From assembly GCF_002257585.1 (NCBI RefSeq), contig NZ_CP022743.1, positions 2,604,001 to 2,668,000 on the forward strand: a stretch of 64,000 nt of DNA, given 5' to 3'. Below are positions 45,207 through 54,529 of this stretch, piece by piece. Each line of letters opens with the position of its first letter. The first letter of the stretch is position 1. A program made the position numbers and the translations under genes. The notes under the pieces were generated by a model. The model searched no databases and was not told the DNA's origin. It saw nothing but the letters and a program-made list of their open reading frames with translations. The DNA comes from Mucilaginibacter xinganensis (GTDB taxonomy: Bacteria; Bacteroidota; Bacteroidia; Sphingobacteriales; Sphingobacteriaceae).

Positions 45207-45545
45207 TTACCTGCAAATTGCGGCGAAGCAGATGTACGAATTTAAAAGCATAAAAATAAAAGAGGGCATTGACGCTAGTAAACCATCCTTCATCTTAACC
45301 CTCACCCCGAAACCTACCAGCATTAATAAGGCAAGGCCGCCGGACGATATGATTAAACCAGGTTGCCAAAATAATCCTGCCAGTAATCCTGATCCGCCGA
45401 GCAATTGCAATACCCCGATAAATTTCCTGAATTTATCCAGGTTATAGCGCCGAAATTCTTCCTCCATACCTGAGTTTGTAAAGAAGCTGATTCCATAATA
45501 AATGAATGAAGCAGCGGAAATTATGGTTAAAATTTTTAGCAGCAT
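45207..45545 (-). CDS. DoxX-like small membrane protein
   Basis: This 112-aa protein has four hydrophobic helices (start MLLKILTIISAASFIYYGIS; then VLQLLGGSGLLAGLFW). EEFRRYNLDKFRKFIGVLQL is the charged loop typical of DoxX/DoxD-like proteins. Function of this family is mostly unknown; some members link to thiosulfate:quinone oxidoreductase or redox stress. It is the last of four small membrane-protein genes reading left, 5 nt after the previous gene. Confidence 0.75.
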   Translation of the reverse strand: MLLKILTIISAASFIYYGISFFTNSGMEEEFRRYNLDKFRKFIGVLQLLGGSGLLAGLFWQPGLIISSGGLALLMLVGFGVRVKMKDGLLASMPSFIFMLLNSYICFAAICR

Positions 45546-45550
45546 GAAAA

Positions 45551-45895
45551 TTAAATTACTCCGGCATGAACGCCGGCGATAAACAGGGAGAGCAATAGCA
45601 AAATCCCTGACGGTACAAACTTTTGCCAGGGGTTTCGAACTTTAATATGGGCCATCTGGGCACACCCCATCAATACGGCCATCAATAGTGCAGGAATCAT
45701 CACCAACTCCGGATACCAAATCCCGGCAATTAAAAGCGTTGACAGTGCTGTTTTCGTTGCGCCAACAAAATTTCTTAATAAATCCGAAATTTCGAATTGC
45801 TTAAACTCTTTTAGGATGTTGTCATAACGGACTATCCATACATAAAGTACGGTAACTGCAACGATGACCTGGGCACAAATTGAAAGGGTATTCAT
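45551..45895 (-). CDS. DoxX-like small membrane protein (paralogue)
   Basis: The 114-aa protein has four predicted transmembrane helices and the loop FKQFEISDLLRNFVGATKTA, which aligns with the RYNLDKFRKFIGVLQLL loop of the neighbour. It may represent a duplication giving an eight-helix pair. It is 26 nt downstream of the 40-aa gene and 5 nt upstream of the other DoxX gene. Confidence 0.75.
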   Translation of the reverse strand: MNTLSICAQVIVAVTVLYVWIVRYDNILKEFKQFEISDLLRNFVGATKTALSTLLIAGIWYPELVMIPALLMAVLMGCAQMAHIKVRNPWQKFVPSGILLLLSLFIAGVHAGVI

Positions 45896-45921
45896 AAAAA
45901 AGCTGGTTAATTGTAAGTTTG

Positions 45922-46044
45922 TTAAGAATGGGTTTCGCTCCTGGTGTGCTGTTGTTTTTTTTGCGCAGAAAAAAGTCCCCAGGCAAAGCCAACATATAAT
46001 ATGGTCACTATGGACGTAAGAATGATCAGATCTAAATTTTCCAT
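45922..46044 (-). CDS. 40-aa single-span membrane protein
   Basis: The short frame reads MENLDLIILTSIVTILYVGF, then AWGLFSAQKKQQHTRSETHS. It has one transmembrane helix with an acidic N-terminus and a basic C-terminal tail (positive-inside would put the tail in the cytoplasm). It begins 1 nt after the stop of the 58-aa gene (TAATATG), which suggests coupled translation. No family recognised; size and layout resemble small accessory subunits. Confidence 0.6.
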   Translation of the reverse strand: MENLDLIILTSIVTILYVGFAWGLFSAQKKQQHTRSETHS

Positions 46045-46045
46045 A

Positions 46046-46222
46046 TTACCTGTTCTTTTTAAGGTTAAAATAAATCAGTAAACCCACCATTGTAGGAGGC
46101 CAAAGCCCAATAAATATGGCGCGATCGTGGTCCTTGAGGATAATGTAATAGTACTCTGATATAAATATGATAGCGATGATCATAGTTAATATCGCAAATT
46201 CGATTTTAGAAATTTTGTTCAT
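46046..46222 (-). CDS. 58-aa two-span membrane protein
   Basis: The short frame begins MNKISKIEFAILTMIIAIIF and ends LIYFNLKKNR, with two hydrophobic helices joined by LKDHDRAIFIGLWPP. It is first in the leftward cluster and abuts the 40-aa gene with a 1-nt gap. No family recognised. Confidence 0.6.
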   Translation of the reverse strand: MNKISKIEFAILTMIIAIIFISEYYYIILKDHDRAIFIGLWPPTMVGLLIYFNLKKNR

Positions 46223-46523
46223 TTGATATATATTATTACAATGGAAATTAAGATATAGACTTACCGGGGTACTGAAAAAAACAGCTTAAAAAATGCTGAA
46301 CTTGTTAACTGCGAAATGTAAAATAGGAGAAGAAAATTGTTACCGGGATCATAAACAACCGGTAAAAAATCAGGATCTTATTGTTCCTGTTTGTAGTTGA
46401 ATTAGTTATTGAAGAAGCTTAGAGAAAAATAATTTTAGTTCATCAAGGTAAATATTGCATCTGTAATGATTTGTTCTTCCCTGGCCTGTTTTAAGTTGTT
46501 AGTGATAGTCTGATTATTTAGGG
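46223..46523. other. 300-nt intergenic region upstream of the small membrane-protein cluster
   Basis: It lies between the leftward TIGR03643 gene and the leftward cluster. A 7-bp inverted repeat (TTACCGG, 46340-46346, with 46359-46365) is the only notable structure. No gene or clear promoter box is seen. Confidence 0.4.
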
Positions 46524-46811
46524 TCACTTTCTTTTGCTGATTTTATTAAAGCTAATGTGTTTTTGCATGCTGCATTTAAATCTTAAATCAGAAGGTTCAC
46601 CTAAGCTTTGATGTTTGGTGCTGCGTCCCTGAACCCGGGTGCGCCATAATTTAAAGCTGGTTAATTTTAATTCCCTGCGCATTAGCTCAATTACCTGTTG
46701 TTCGTTGATTCCGAACTGCAGCTTAATGGCGTCAAACGAAGTGCGATCTTCCCAGGCCATCTCGATTACACGGTCAGTATTTCTAACATCTAAATTTAAC
46801 GCTTTACTCAT
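46524..46811 (-). CDS. TIGR03643/DUF2805-family protein
   Basis: The product is 95 aa from MSKALNLD (46811). The core NTDRVIEMAWEDRTSFDAIK, FGINEQQVIELMRRELK and SFKLWRTRVQGRSTKH is the complete signature of this small conserved family. The predicted helix-turn-helix character suggests nucleic-acid binding, but the role is unknown. The C-terminus beyond KHQ is longer than I expect (LRFKCSMQKHISFNKISKRK). It is monocistronic. Confidence 0.85.
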   Translation of the reverse strand: MSKALNLDVRNTDRVIEMAWEDRTSFDAIKLQFGINEQQVIELMRRELKLTSFKLWRTRVQGRSTKHQSLGEPSDLRFKCSMQKHISFNKISKRK

Positions 46812-47028
46812 TAAGTACATATTTATTACCTAAAACTCATTAATACCCGGTTTATAGGGGGGCATATTATTTAAAGTCAGGACTATATAGTGCAATGTTA
46901 TACATAATTTAATAATTAAATACATTATTATACTTTATTTATTAAAATTACTTCCTCAAATTTGATTTTTTAATCCCTCTATTGATTGTCTCTTTTTCCG
47001 CGGATATTGGCTGACAAAATTTAATCAA

Positions 47029-47067
47029 AACATCCTGTTATTTACCATAGGTAGATAACAGGATGTT
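47029..47067 (-). terminator. Long hairpin terminator after the coiled-coil lipoprotein gene
   Basis: AACATCCTGTTAT (47029-47041) pairs perfectly with 47055-47067. The inner TACC/GGTA pairing leaves a 3-nt loop, giving an 18-pair stem with one T-G wobble. On the reverse strand TTTTG follows the stem. Confidence 0.75.
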
Positions 47068-47150
47068 GTTAAGTAGCGGTTGATCAAGGTAAAGGTCCTT
47101 CTCTCGTTGCTGGGGTCCGTGAAATTTAAAATGCCAGATCAGGTTAAGTT

Positions 47151-47594
47151 CTATCCATTGTCTTGCTGCATCTTTGTAATCTTTTCTTTCGTCTTTTCAA
47201 TATCCTTGTTAATTTCCCTGATTTTTTTCTGATCCTTTTCTACTTTGCCGGCCGCGTATTCCGCGTCACCGGTCTCGTTGGCAGCTTTCTTTGCTGCTTT
47301 TGCCGCTTTGCGGGTGTCGCCGGCATCGCCTCCGACTGCTGAAGCGGCCTGCCGCCGGCTTTTTTCCTGGGCTTTATTGGAATTGCTCGCGGCTTCGTCT
47401 GCTGCGGATTGTTCTTCAGGCAAACGGTTTTGTACCTTGGTTAACTCGTCCTGCAGGTCATTCAACTTTTTATTCAGCTTAGCTATCTGGTTGTTAATTT
47501 TTGCAGTATCCTTTTTAGTAGAATCATTTTGACCGGATGCCTTGCATGCGGCGCCAAGACCGATAATAAGGGCTATTAATAATATCTTTTTCAT
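47151..47594 (-). CDS. Coiled-coil lipoprotein
   Basis: This 147-aa protein has lipoprotein signal MKKILLIALIIGLGAAC. A long charged coiled coil (INNQIAKLNKKLNDLQDELT) leads to an Ala/Lys-rich middle and a second coiled coil (EINKDIEKTKEKITKMQQDN). It resembles short periplasmic lipoproteins that stiffen or bridge the envelope, but no named family is recognised. It ends before a strong hairpin and lies downstream of the orphan LytTR regulator on the same strand, with 103 nt between them. Confidence 0.65.
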   Translation of the reverse strand: MKKILLIALIIGLGAACKASGQNDSTKKDTAKINNQIAKLNKKLNDLQDELTKVQNRLPEEQSAADEAASNSNKAQEKSRRQAASAVGGDAGDTRKAAKAAKKAANETGDAEYAAGKVEKDQKKIREINKDIEKTKEKITKMQQDNG

Positions 47595-47697
47595 GGTTAT
47601 TCATTTAAATTTAGTCAAATGAACAACGACTTTTAAAAGGGTGCAAGCCGGTTCGACCGAAGCCGGCCGCCGAACGATGAAAAGCTGCTCCCGTCAG

Positions 47698-48408
47698 TTA
47701 AAGCCAGTCACGAAACTCAGCACGGAACACTTCCCTGTATTGCTCGGTGACGGGGATAATTGTTTTACCGAAACGAACAGTAAGGTGTTGGATCGAATCG
47801 ATCTTATCGAGGTTAACGATAAAGGAACGGTGGATCCGCATAAATCTGTGCCCGGCAACACGTTCTTCCATTGCTTTGAGTGTGGACAATGCAGTGATCA
47901 TCTTATCGCCTGTAAACACTTTTACATAATCTTTAAAACTTTCTATGTAACGGATCTCGCCGATATTTACCCTAACTAGTTCGTGTTCTACTTTAAGAAA
48001 GAGGTGGTCATCACCCGGAACCGCCTTAGGCTGGCTCATCATGCTGCGAACTTTTGCTACGGCCCGAAAAAAGTCTTCGTATAAAAAAGGCTTTACCAGG
48101 TAATCTACGGCATCCACCTTGTAACCATCTACTGCATATTCCCGTGAGCCGCTGATCAGGATAACACGAGGACCAGGGCGACCGCTATCTTTTAAGGTAC
48201 GTGCAAAAGTAACACCATCTATACCCGGCAGGTTAATGTCCAGTATCAATAGGTCAACAGTCCCGGTTTCCAGGTCATGGAGAGCCGCCGGCGCATTGTC
48301 ATAAGAGCCGGTCAGTTGCAGGAATGGGGTTTGACTAACCAACTCGCAGACATAGGTATTTACTTCGGGGTCATCGTCAATGACCAGGCAATTGAGCACA
48401 TGTTCCAT
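47698..48408 (-). CDS. LytTR-family response regulator (orphan)
   Basis: The product is 236 aa from the ATG at 48408 (MEHVLNCLVIDDDPEVNTYV). The receiver domain has acidic residues VIDDDPE, the phospho-aspartate in LLILDINLPG and lysine in LVKPFLYED. A LytTR DNA-binding domain follows (LFLKVEHELVRVNIGEIRYI to MRIHRSFIVNLDKID). LytTR proteins bind DNA as dimers through beta-strands. No LytS-type kinase is adjacent, unlike the pair at 53.8-55.5 kb. Confidence 0.92.
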   Translation of the reverse strand: MEHVLNCLVIDDDPEVNTYVCELVSQTPFLQLTGSYDNAPAALHDLETGTVDLLILDINLPGIDGVTFARTLKDSGRPGPRVILISGSREYAVDGYKVDAVDYLVKPFLYEDFFRAVAKVRSMMSQPKAVPGDDHLFLKVEHELVRVNIGEIRYIESFKDYVKVFTGDKMITALSTLKAMEERVAGHRFMRIHRSFIVNLDKIDSIQHLTVRFGKTIIPVTEQYREVFRAEFRDWL

Positions 48409-48524
48409 AATTACTAAGGTACGCCGGAAAGCCTTTTGGTGCAAGCTGACTTTTAATTTGGCAAGGATTAGCTAAACGATTGAATCCCTGTTGCCAACTT
48501 CATTATATATTTACCCAAAGCATT

Positions 48525-48701
48525 ATGACTTATAAAATACTGTGCTATCCAAAGTATTGCCTTTCTATCCCGGTGACTGAAATTTTTAATGATCTTTTTT
48601 GTATGATTAAACACTTAATGAAGTGTAACAGTGCTTTAATTGGCGTTAAGATAGATTTTGACTATATTGAGATTTCAATCGGGCTATATTATCAAAATTA
48701 A
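48525..48701 (+). CDS. Possible 58-aa small protein upstream of the glucosidase
   Basis: A short frame begins MTYKILCYPKYCLSIPVTEI and ends ISIGLYYQN, stopping 12 nt before the glucosidase ATG. It has no recognised domain and cysteine-rich, hydrophobic composition. It could be a translated leader or chance frame; support is position only. Confidence 0.25.
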   Translation: MTYKILCYPKYCLSIPVTEIFNDLFCMIKHLMKCNSALIGVKIDFDYIEISIGLYYQN

Positions 48702-48713
48702 TTAGGAATAATC

Positions 48714-51317
48714 ATGGAAAACACACGACTTTCCAAACCGCAGAGCGAAAGGAAATGGAAAGTATGGGGTCCATATATTTCTGAACGGCAATGGGGCACA
48801 GTTAGGGAAGACTACAGCGCTTCCGGAAACACATGGAGCTATATAAACCATGATTTGGCACGAAGTTATGCCTACAGGTGGGGCGAGGACGGCATTGCAG
48901 GCTTTTGTGATATTGAACAGGTATTGTGCCTGGCACCTGTATTTTGGAATGGTAAGGATACTATTTTGAAGGAAAGACTTTTTGGATTAACAAACCAGGA
49001 AGGGAACCATGGTGAAGATGTAAAAGAACTCTATTTTCATCTCGACTCGTCGCCCACGCACTCTTATTGTAAGTTCCTTTATAAGTATCCGCAGGCTGCT
49101 TTTCCATATATGGAACTGCTGCAAAAAAACGAAAGGGACCGTTTAACCCCCGAATTTGAAATACTCGATACTACCGTTTTTAAGGATAACCGCTATTTTG
49201 ACTGTGTTATTGAATATGCAAAAGCAGGCACGAAAGATATTTTGATGCAAATTACAATACACAACCGGGGACCTGAAACGGCTGCCATTCATGTACTGCC
49301 ACAATTATGGTTCCGCAACTTCTGGCGGCACAACCCCCGTTATAACAGCCCTGAAATTAGGTCGATCTCAAACAATTGTTTGCAGACAAATTCAAGCCGG
49401 AATGGCACTTACTATTTTTACCATGATGGTGGCGAACAACTTTTTTGTGAAAATGAAACCAACAGCGAGCGTATTTTTCATAAAACTAATGAAACCGCTT
49501 TTGTAAAAGATGGTATTAATAACTACGTAATTAATGATCAAAAAACAATAAACCCTGAAAAAAAAGGGACAAAAGCTGCCATTTGGCTAAAAGCAGACGT
49601 GGCGCCGGGATCATTTAAAACCTTTAAGGTAAGGCTAAGCACGGTGCAGATGGAAGCCCCCTGGGCGGATTTTGACGAAATTTTTGAAATACGCCTGTCA
49701 GAAACAGACAGCTATTACAATAAGCTGGCACCGGCTGCTTTATCGGGCAAACAAAAAGGTTTATTGCGAAGTGCGTTGGGGGGACTATTATGGGGTAAGC
49801 AGTTTTATTACTTCGACGTATTTAAATGGCTGTTTGGCGAACCCCATGAAAAACAATTACCGCGCAACTTTCAGCGTAATTATGACTGGCAGCACCTTAC
49901 CTGCCGAAATATTATATCAATGCCGGATAAATGGGAATATCCCTGGTTTGCAGCCTGGGACCTGGCTTTCCATGCAGCTACCTTTGTACATATCGATCCG
50001 GAGTTTGCAAAACAGCAATTGCTGGTAATCCTCAGGGAATATTATATGCATCCCAACGGGCAAATACCTGCCTACGAATGGAATTTCAGCGATGTAAACC
50101 CGCCCGTTCATGCCTGGAGTGTTTGGTATGTGTACGAGGCCGACAAAAAGAAGACGGGTATCCCCGACTGGGATTTCCTGGAAAGGTCGTTTCAAAAGCT
50201 ATTGATGAACTTTACCTGGTGGGTAAATCAAAAAGACGCGAATGGCACCGATATATTTGAAGGTGGTTTTCTTGGTCTGGATAATATCGGCGTTTTCGAC
50301 AGGAACCACATGCCGCCCGGTATTACCAGGCTGCAGCAGGCAGATGCAACCAGCTGGATGGCGATGTACTCCATTAATATGCTGCGCATTTCGCTGGAAC
50401 TGGCACAACACAACCTGGCTTATGAAGAATCGGCAGCTAAATTTTTTCGCCACTTTTTAAATATAGGCTGGGCCATGCACCATATAGGCAAAAGGGATAT
50501 GGCTTTGTGGGACGAAGAAGACGCATTTTACTATGATGCTATCCAATTTGAAAACGGCACCAACCAGCGATTAAAAGTTCGTTCGCTTGTTGGCATTATT
50601 CCTTTGCTGGCCGTAGAAATAATGAACGTGGACCTGTTTAAAAAACTGAACGAATTTAATGCCAGGCTGGGCAGTATTAAACGCACCAGGCCCGATTTAA
50701 CAAAGGTAATTTCTGATATTGAAACCAAAAACAAAGATGGTAACTACTTATTTGCCATTATGGTTGGCGACCGCCTTGAACAACTGTTGAAAAGGCTTTT
50801 AGACGAGGATGAGTTTTTATCGGATTACGGGATCCGTTCATTGTCGAAATGTTACCGGGACAAGCCTTTTATATTTGGCTATAAAGGAAGCGAATACAGC
50901 ATCCAATATGAACCCGGTGAAAGCTCAAGCTCTATGTTTGGCGGCAATTCCAACTGGCGCGGGCCAATATGGCTGCCCATTAATTATTTGATAATAAATG
51001 CGCTGAGAAAATATTATGAGTATTATGGCGATTCCTATACGTATGAGTTTCCGGCACGGTCTGGCAATAAACTAACGCTTAAACAAATAGCCAATGAGCT
51101 TACCAAAAGGCTGTTAAATATTTTTGAAAAGAATGAGGAGGGGGCGTACCAGTATCATTCCAGCACCCAGGAACAATGGGCAGACGAATATTTTAAAGAA
51201 CACCATTTATTTTATGAGTTTTTTAATGGAGATACCGGCCAGGGCCTGGGTGCTTCCCACCAAACCGGTTGGACCGCATTGATAGCTAATTTGCTGTTGG
51301 AAATGGATGAAAGTTAA
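48714..51317 (+). CDS. GH63-like glycoside hydrolase (MGH1-type glucosidase)
   Basis: This 867-aa protein starts with ERKWKVWGPYISERQWGTVR followed by EDYSASGNTWSY, typical of the large bacterial 'glucosidase' group in clan GH-G. The C-terminal (alpha/alpha)6 barrel includes PWFAAWDLAFHAATF, SNWRGPIWLPINYLI and a terminal TGWTALIANLL. No signal peptide is present, so the enzyme is probably cytoplasmic and acts on alpha-glucosides or mannosylglycerate-type solutes. That substrate range is inference from the clan. A possible short frame precedes it; no transporter is nearby. Confidence 0.85.
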   Translation: MENTRLSKPQSERKWKVWGPYISERQWGTVREDYSASGNTWSYINHDLARSYAYRWGEDGIAGFCDIEQVLCLAPVFWNGKDTILKERLFGLTNQEGNHGEDVKELYFHLDSSPTHSYCKFLYKYPQAAFPYMELLQKNERDRLTPEFEILDTTVFKDNRYFDCVIEYAKAGTKDILMQITIHNRGPETAAIHVLPQLWFRNFWRHNPRYNSPEIRSISNNCLQTNSSRNGTYYFYHDGGEQLFCENETNSERIFHKTNETAFVKDGINNYVINDQKTINPEKKGTKAAIWLKADVAPGSFKTFKVRLSTVQMEAPWADFDEIFEIRLSETDSYYNKLAPAALSGKQKGLLRSALGGLLWGKQFYYFDVFKWLFGEPHEKQLPRNFQRNYDWQHLTCRNIISMPDKWEYPWFAAWDLAFHAATFVHIDPEFAKQQLLVILREYYMHPNGQIPAYEWNFSDVNPPVHAWSVWYVYEADKKKTGIPDWDFLERSFQKLLMNFTWWVNQKDANGTDIFEGGFLGLDNIGVFDRNHMPPGITRLQQADATSWMAMYSINMLRISLELAQHNLAYEESAAKFFRHFLNIGWAMHHIGKRDMALWDEEDAFYYDAIQFENGTNQRLKVRSLVGIIPLLAVEIMNVDLFKKLNEFNARLGSIKRTRPDLTKVISDIETKNKDGNYLFAIMVGDRLEQLLKRLLDEDEFLSDYGIRSLSKCYRDKPFIFGYKGSEYSIQYEPGESSSSMFGGNSNWRGPIWLPINYLIINALRKYYEYYGDSYTYEFPARSGNKLTLKQIANELTKRLLNIFEKNEEGAYQYHSSTQEQWADEYFKEHHLFYEFFNGDTGQGLGASHQTGWTALIANLLLEMDES

Positions 51318-51619
51318 TATTTTTATTAATAGGCTATTATCATTGCCTGAATTTTGAAGTATTGAACAACAATAAATTATCGGAATTGATTATTAGAATC
51401 CTAAAAAGATAAGGGATTACGGCCTTGATAAATATGAGGACCAACTTAAAAAACTAAGCGATCATTATCAAAGTCGTTATAATGACAACCAAAATTCAGG
51501 TGTTGGGGCTTCCAGTAATGAACTGTTGGAGATAGATGAAATTTGGTTGCTAATTATGGAATCTATGCCTCGTGCGATACTAAATAGCTTTTCTAATGCC
51601 GTTATTCATGGCATAAAAA
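51318..51619. other. Intergenic region with an open but startless frame (possible gene remnant)
   Basis: From about 51400 the + strand stays open in one frame through 51665 (KKIRDYGLDKYEDQLKKLSD and later ELLEIDEIWLLIMESMPRA) without a usable start codon. It then runs into the 3' end of the GlxA-type gene on the other strand. It might be a decayed gene; I recognise no family and support is weak. Confidence 0.25.
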
Positions 51620-52600
51620 TTAATTCGCAAAAGACATTTTATTGTACTTGTTCCGATATTCGATAGGGGTGAGGCCGGTGATTTTTTTAAATATAGTACG
51701 AAACGCTTTGGTGTCGGAGTAACCGACATCGTACATAACTTCATTTATATTTTTACGGCTTGTTTCAAAACTTCTTTTGGCGGTTTCAATCTTTACCCGG
51801 TTAATATATTCCAAAACTGAATTATTTGTAGCAACCTTAAACCGTCGTTCAAAACTTCTTCGGCCTAATAAAGCCAAATCGGCCAGTTCATCAATAGTTA
51901 TTCTTTCCCGGATATTTTTTTCAATAAATTCCTGGCTTTGTTTAATCGCTTCGTCGTTATGGTTTTTCTGGCCCTGGAACATGGAAAAAGCAGACTGGCT
52001 TTCCCTGTCAATATCAATAGCAAAATATTTAGATGCTAATATGGCGGTTTGCCTGTCGGTGTATTTTTCAACTAAATACAAAAGCAAATTCCAGTAAGAG
52101 TTGGCGCCTCCGCTCGAATAAATACGGTGTTCTTCCGTAACAATACTGCCATCAATTACTTCAACATCGGGAAACATTTCCCGAAACTCATTTTGAAAAC
52201 CCCAGTGCGTTGAACATTTTTTGCCATTAAGCAAGCCTGTAGAAGCCAATAAAAATGCGCCAACACAAAGTGAGGCAACTTCTGCACCTTTATTATACTG
52301 GTCATTTATCCAGGGTAAAAGTTTTTGATTTTGAGCAATGGCATTTTTCATGCTGCCAAATAAAGCGGGAATTATAACCAGGTCAGTTTTCTTAACATCT
52401 TTTAAAAGTTGCGATGGGTTTACCGAAAATAAACCCCCATTGAGTTTTATCTCTTTCGTCAAACCAACCAATTGCACATCAAATAAAGGCTTTTTGCCAT
52501 TCACTACCATAAATTCATTAACCACAGAAAATAGATACTGAGGGTCGGCTATGGCTTGCAGCACCGAGCTTTCAGGAACAAGAATACTAACGCTCTTCAT
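51620..52600 (-). CDS. GlxA-type AraC-family regulator with DJ-1/PfpI domain
   Basis: The 326-aa protein has an N-terminal DJ-1/PfpI-like domain (nucleophile-elbow region VASLCVGAFLLASTGLLNGK). Two C-terminal AraC helix-turn-helix motifs follow (IDELADLALLGRRSFERRFK and VMYDVGYSDTKAFRTIFKKI). Such GlxA regulators bind small ligands with a catalytically inactive amidase fold. It is divergent from the VOC-DoxX pair (start 52740), which is a likely target. The ~140-nt intergenic region would hold both promoters. Confidence 0.9.
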   Translation of the reverse strand: MKSVSILVPESSVLQAIADPQYLFSVVNEFMVVNGKKPLFDVQLVGLTKEIKLNGGLFSVNPSQLLKDVKKTDLVIIPALFGSMKNAIAQNQKLLPWINDQYNKGAEVASLCVGAFLLASTGLLNGKKCSTHWGFQNEFREMFPDVEVIDGSIVTEEHRIYSSGGANSYWNLLLYLVEKYTDRQTAILASKYFAIDIDRESQSAFSMFQGQKNHNDEAIKQSQEFIEKNIRERITIDELADLALLGRRSFERRFKVATNNSVLEYINRVKIETAKRSFETSRKNINEVMYDVGYSDTKAFRTIFKKITGLTPIEYRNKYNKMSFAN

Positions 52601-52739
52601 TTGGAATAAAATTTAAGTATCTGGTAAAGGTAAAACTAAGTTTGTCGTAAATCACCCATTTGTTGTCTTTTTTACACATCCATTTTTTTTAAACAACCAA
52701 ACATCTTTGTATTGTTAATTCAATTAAGGGGTAAAAAAA

Positions 52740-53162
52740 ATGGAAATGGCACAGATCAATTCTTATCTTACATTTAACGGCAACTGCCGCGAGGCAATGA
52801 CATTTTACAAAGAATGTTTGGGTGGCGAACTTTCATTACAAACCGTTGGTGAATCACCATTGTCCGGTAAAATGCCGGAACAAATGAAGGACTGTATTTT
52901 ACATGCAACGCTCAATAACGGGTCAATTGTGTTGCTGGGTTCAGACATGACCCCACAAGCAGGGCTTATAAAAGGAAACAATGTTTCACTTTCACTTGAA
53001 TGTGGTACCGAAGAAGAAATTAGAAACTTATATACAAAACTTTCAAATGCCGGTAAAAAAGATCATCCAATTGAAGAATCTTTCTGGGGAGCATTATTTG
53101 GCGACCTTACAGACAAATTTGGGAACCATTGGCTGCTGAGCTGCAACGTAAACAAAAATTAA
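52740..53162 (+). CDS. VOC-family (PhnB-like) protein
   Basis: This 140-aa protein is of the glyoxalase/bleomycin-resistance fold, with INSYLTFNGNCREAMTFYKE and the second half LFGDLTDKFGNHWLLSCN. PhnB-like members form dimers and are usually of unknown enzymatic function. An alternative start at the second methionine (52746) is equally plausible. It is followed 34 nt later by a DoxX gene and is divergent from the GlxA-type regulator. Confidence 0.9.
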   Translation: MEMAQINSYLTFNGNCREAMTFYKECLGGELSLQTVGESPLSGKMPEQMKDCILHATLNNGSIVLLGSDMTPQAGLIKGNNVSLSLECGTEEEIRNLYTKLSNAGKKDHPIEESFWGALFGDLTDKFGNHWLLSCNVNKN

Positions 53163-53196
53163 TTTATAAATTAACGCACAATTTAAACTTACGGAA

Positions 53197-53577
53197 ATGA
53201 AAAAAGATAAAATCATTTTTTGGACAACTACAATTATAATTTTCCTTTTTGAAGGGGTAATGCCCGCGCTTACTTCACAAACAGAACCTGCAAAAGAAGG
53301 GATCAGGCACCTGGGTTACCCGGCCTACTTTGGAAATGCATTGGTAGTATTTAAAGTTTTAGGTACAATAGTTTTGATAATCCCCCAAATTCCGAAACGG
53401 TTAAAAGAATGGGCTTACGCAGGCTTTGCATTTGACTTTTTATTTGCGTCAATAAGTTACTTTGCAGTTGAAGGCTTGGTAGGCCTCGCTTTTTTTCCGT
53501 TGATATTTTTGGGAATTTTAACCATTTCCTACATCTACTATCACAAAATAAATAACGCTTTCACAACCCCAATTTAG
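53197..53577 (+). CDS. DoxX-like membrane protein
   Basis: The 126-aa protein has four hydrophobic helices with the family features HLGYPAYFGNALVVFKVLG and RLKEWAYAGFAFDFLFA. It is the common small DoxX-like type seen next to VOC or AraC-type genes in Bacteroidota. It is co-directional with the VOC gene (34 nt apart), so probably co-transcribed. Confidence 0.85.
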   Translation: MKKDKIIFWTTTIIIFLFEGVMPALTSQTEPAKEGIRHLGYPAYFGNALVVFKVLGTIVLIIPQIPKRLKEWAYAGFAFDFLFASISYFAVEGLVGLAFFPLIFLGILTISYIYYHKINNAFTTPI

Positions 53578-53776
53578 GGGGCATTCCTGGCCGCTTAAAC
53601 ATTAGAAAGGTGAACTTTTTTCGAAATAGACAAGTGTATATTTCATAACGCCTCATTATCAGTTGCTTGCTGATGTTTTATAGTTAAGCACTTAAAATTC
53701 TCAAAAATCGTTCGTCCCCTGAAAGTAAAATCCCTACGCGATATTACCGCCAAACTATAATTTGATCTCAAGTTTC

Positions 53777-54514
53777 TTATTCAAAATCCCTGATTTTTTT
53801 GAAAAAACTAGTACGGTAGGTTTCACCGATCGGTATAGCTTGCTCGCCTATAAAAAGGGTATGACCATCAATCATCCTGATCTTATCTATCGAAACAATA
53901 TATGATTTATGCACCCTGTAAAACGGAGGCTGAGGTAGCTGCTCACTCAGGTCGCGCAAGCTTTGATAGGTCACCAGTCTTTGCGATGAAGTAAAAATGG
54001 AAACATAGTTTTTAAGGCCTTCAATGTACAATATCTCGTTGAAATCTATTTTGAGGAATTTGTTTTTATTTTCTCCTTTAATAAACATATAATGCGGTTC
54101 TGTGTGGGGCACAATTGGCGGCGTTCTGTCCGGAAAGCCTGTGGCGAAGCTTCGTGCTGCAGTGATCTGATTGAAGGCTTTTTGTGCAGCTTTTAAAAAC
54201 CGATCGAAAGCAATTGGTTTTAAAAGGTAATCTATTACGTCATTTTCAAAACCATCAAGCGCATACTGGGAATAGGCGGTGGTTAAAATCACTTTACATT
54301 TATTGCCACAAAGTTTTAAGAACTGGATGCCGGTGAGTTCCGGCATCTGGATATCTAGAAAAACCAGGTCTATATCTCCACTTTGAATCCTGCTTAGCGC
54401 CTCAATTGCGTTGGTGGTAATACCTGCAAGTTCCAGATAAGGTACTTTAGCGATATAATCGGCTATCATTTTGGTAGCGTAAGCTTCGTCGTCAACGGCA
54501 AGGCAGCGTATCAT
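53777..54514 (-). CDS. LytTR-family response regulator
   Basis: This 245-aa protein has receiver residues AVDDEAY, phospho-acceptor in LVFLDIQMPEL and lysine in LLKPIAFDRF. A LytTR domain follows (FLKIDFNEILYIEGLKNYVS to IDKIRMIDGHTLF). It is translated 15 nt downstream of the LytS-type kinase gene and they form a standard two-component pair. Confidence 0.95.
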   Translation of the reverse strand: MIRCLAVDDEAYATKMIADYIAKVPYLELAGITTNAIEALSRIQSGDIDLVFLDIQMPELTGIQFLKLCGNKCKVILTTAYSQYALDGFENDVIDYLLKPIAFDRFLKAAQKAFNQITAARSFATGFPDRTPPIVPHTEPHYMFIKGENKNKFLKIDFNEILYIEGLKNYVSIFTSSQRLVTYQSLRDLSEQLPQPPFYRVHKSYIVSIDKIRMIDGHTLFIGEQAIPIGETYRTSFFKKIRDFE

Positions 54515-54529
54515 TTTTTCTTATTAACG

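Noticed and set aside
46340..46365. Terminator in the gap before the small membrane-protein cluster
   Set aside because: The 7-bp stem with a 12-nt loop lacks a proper T-run on either strand.
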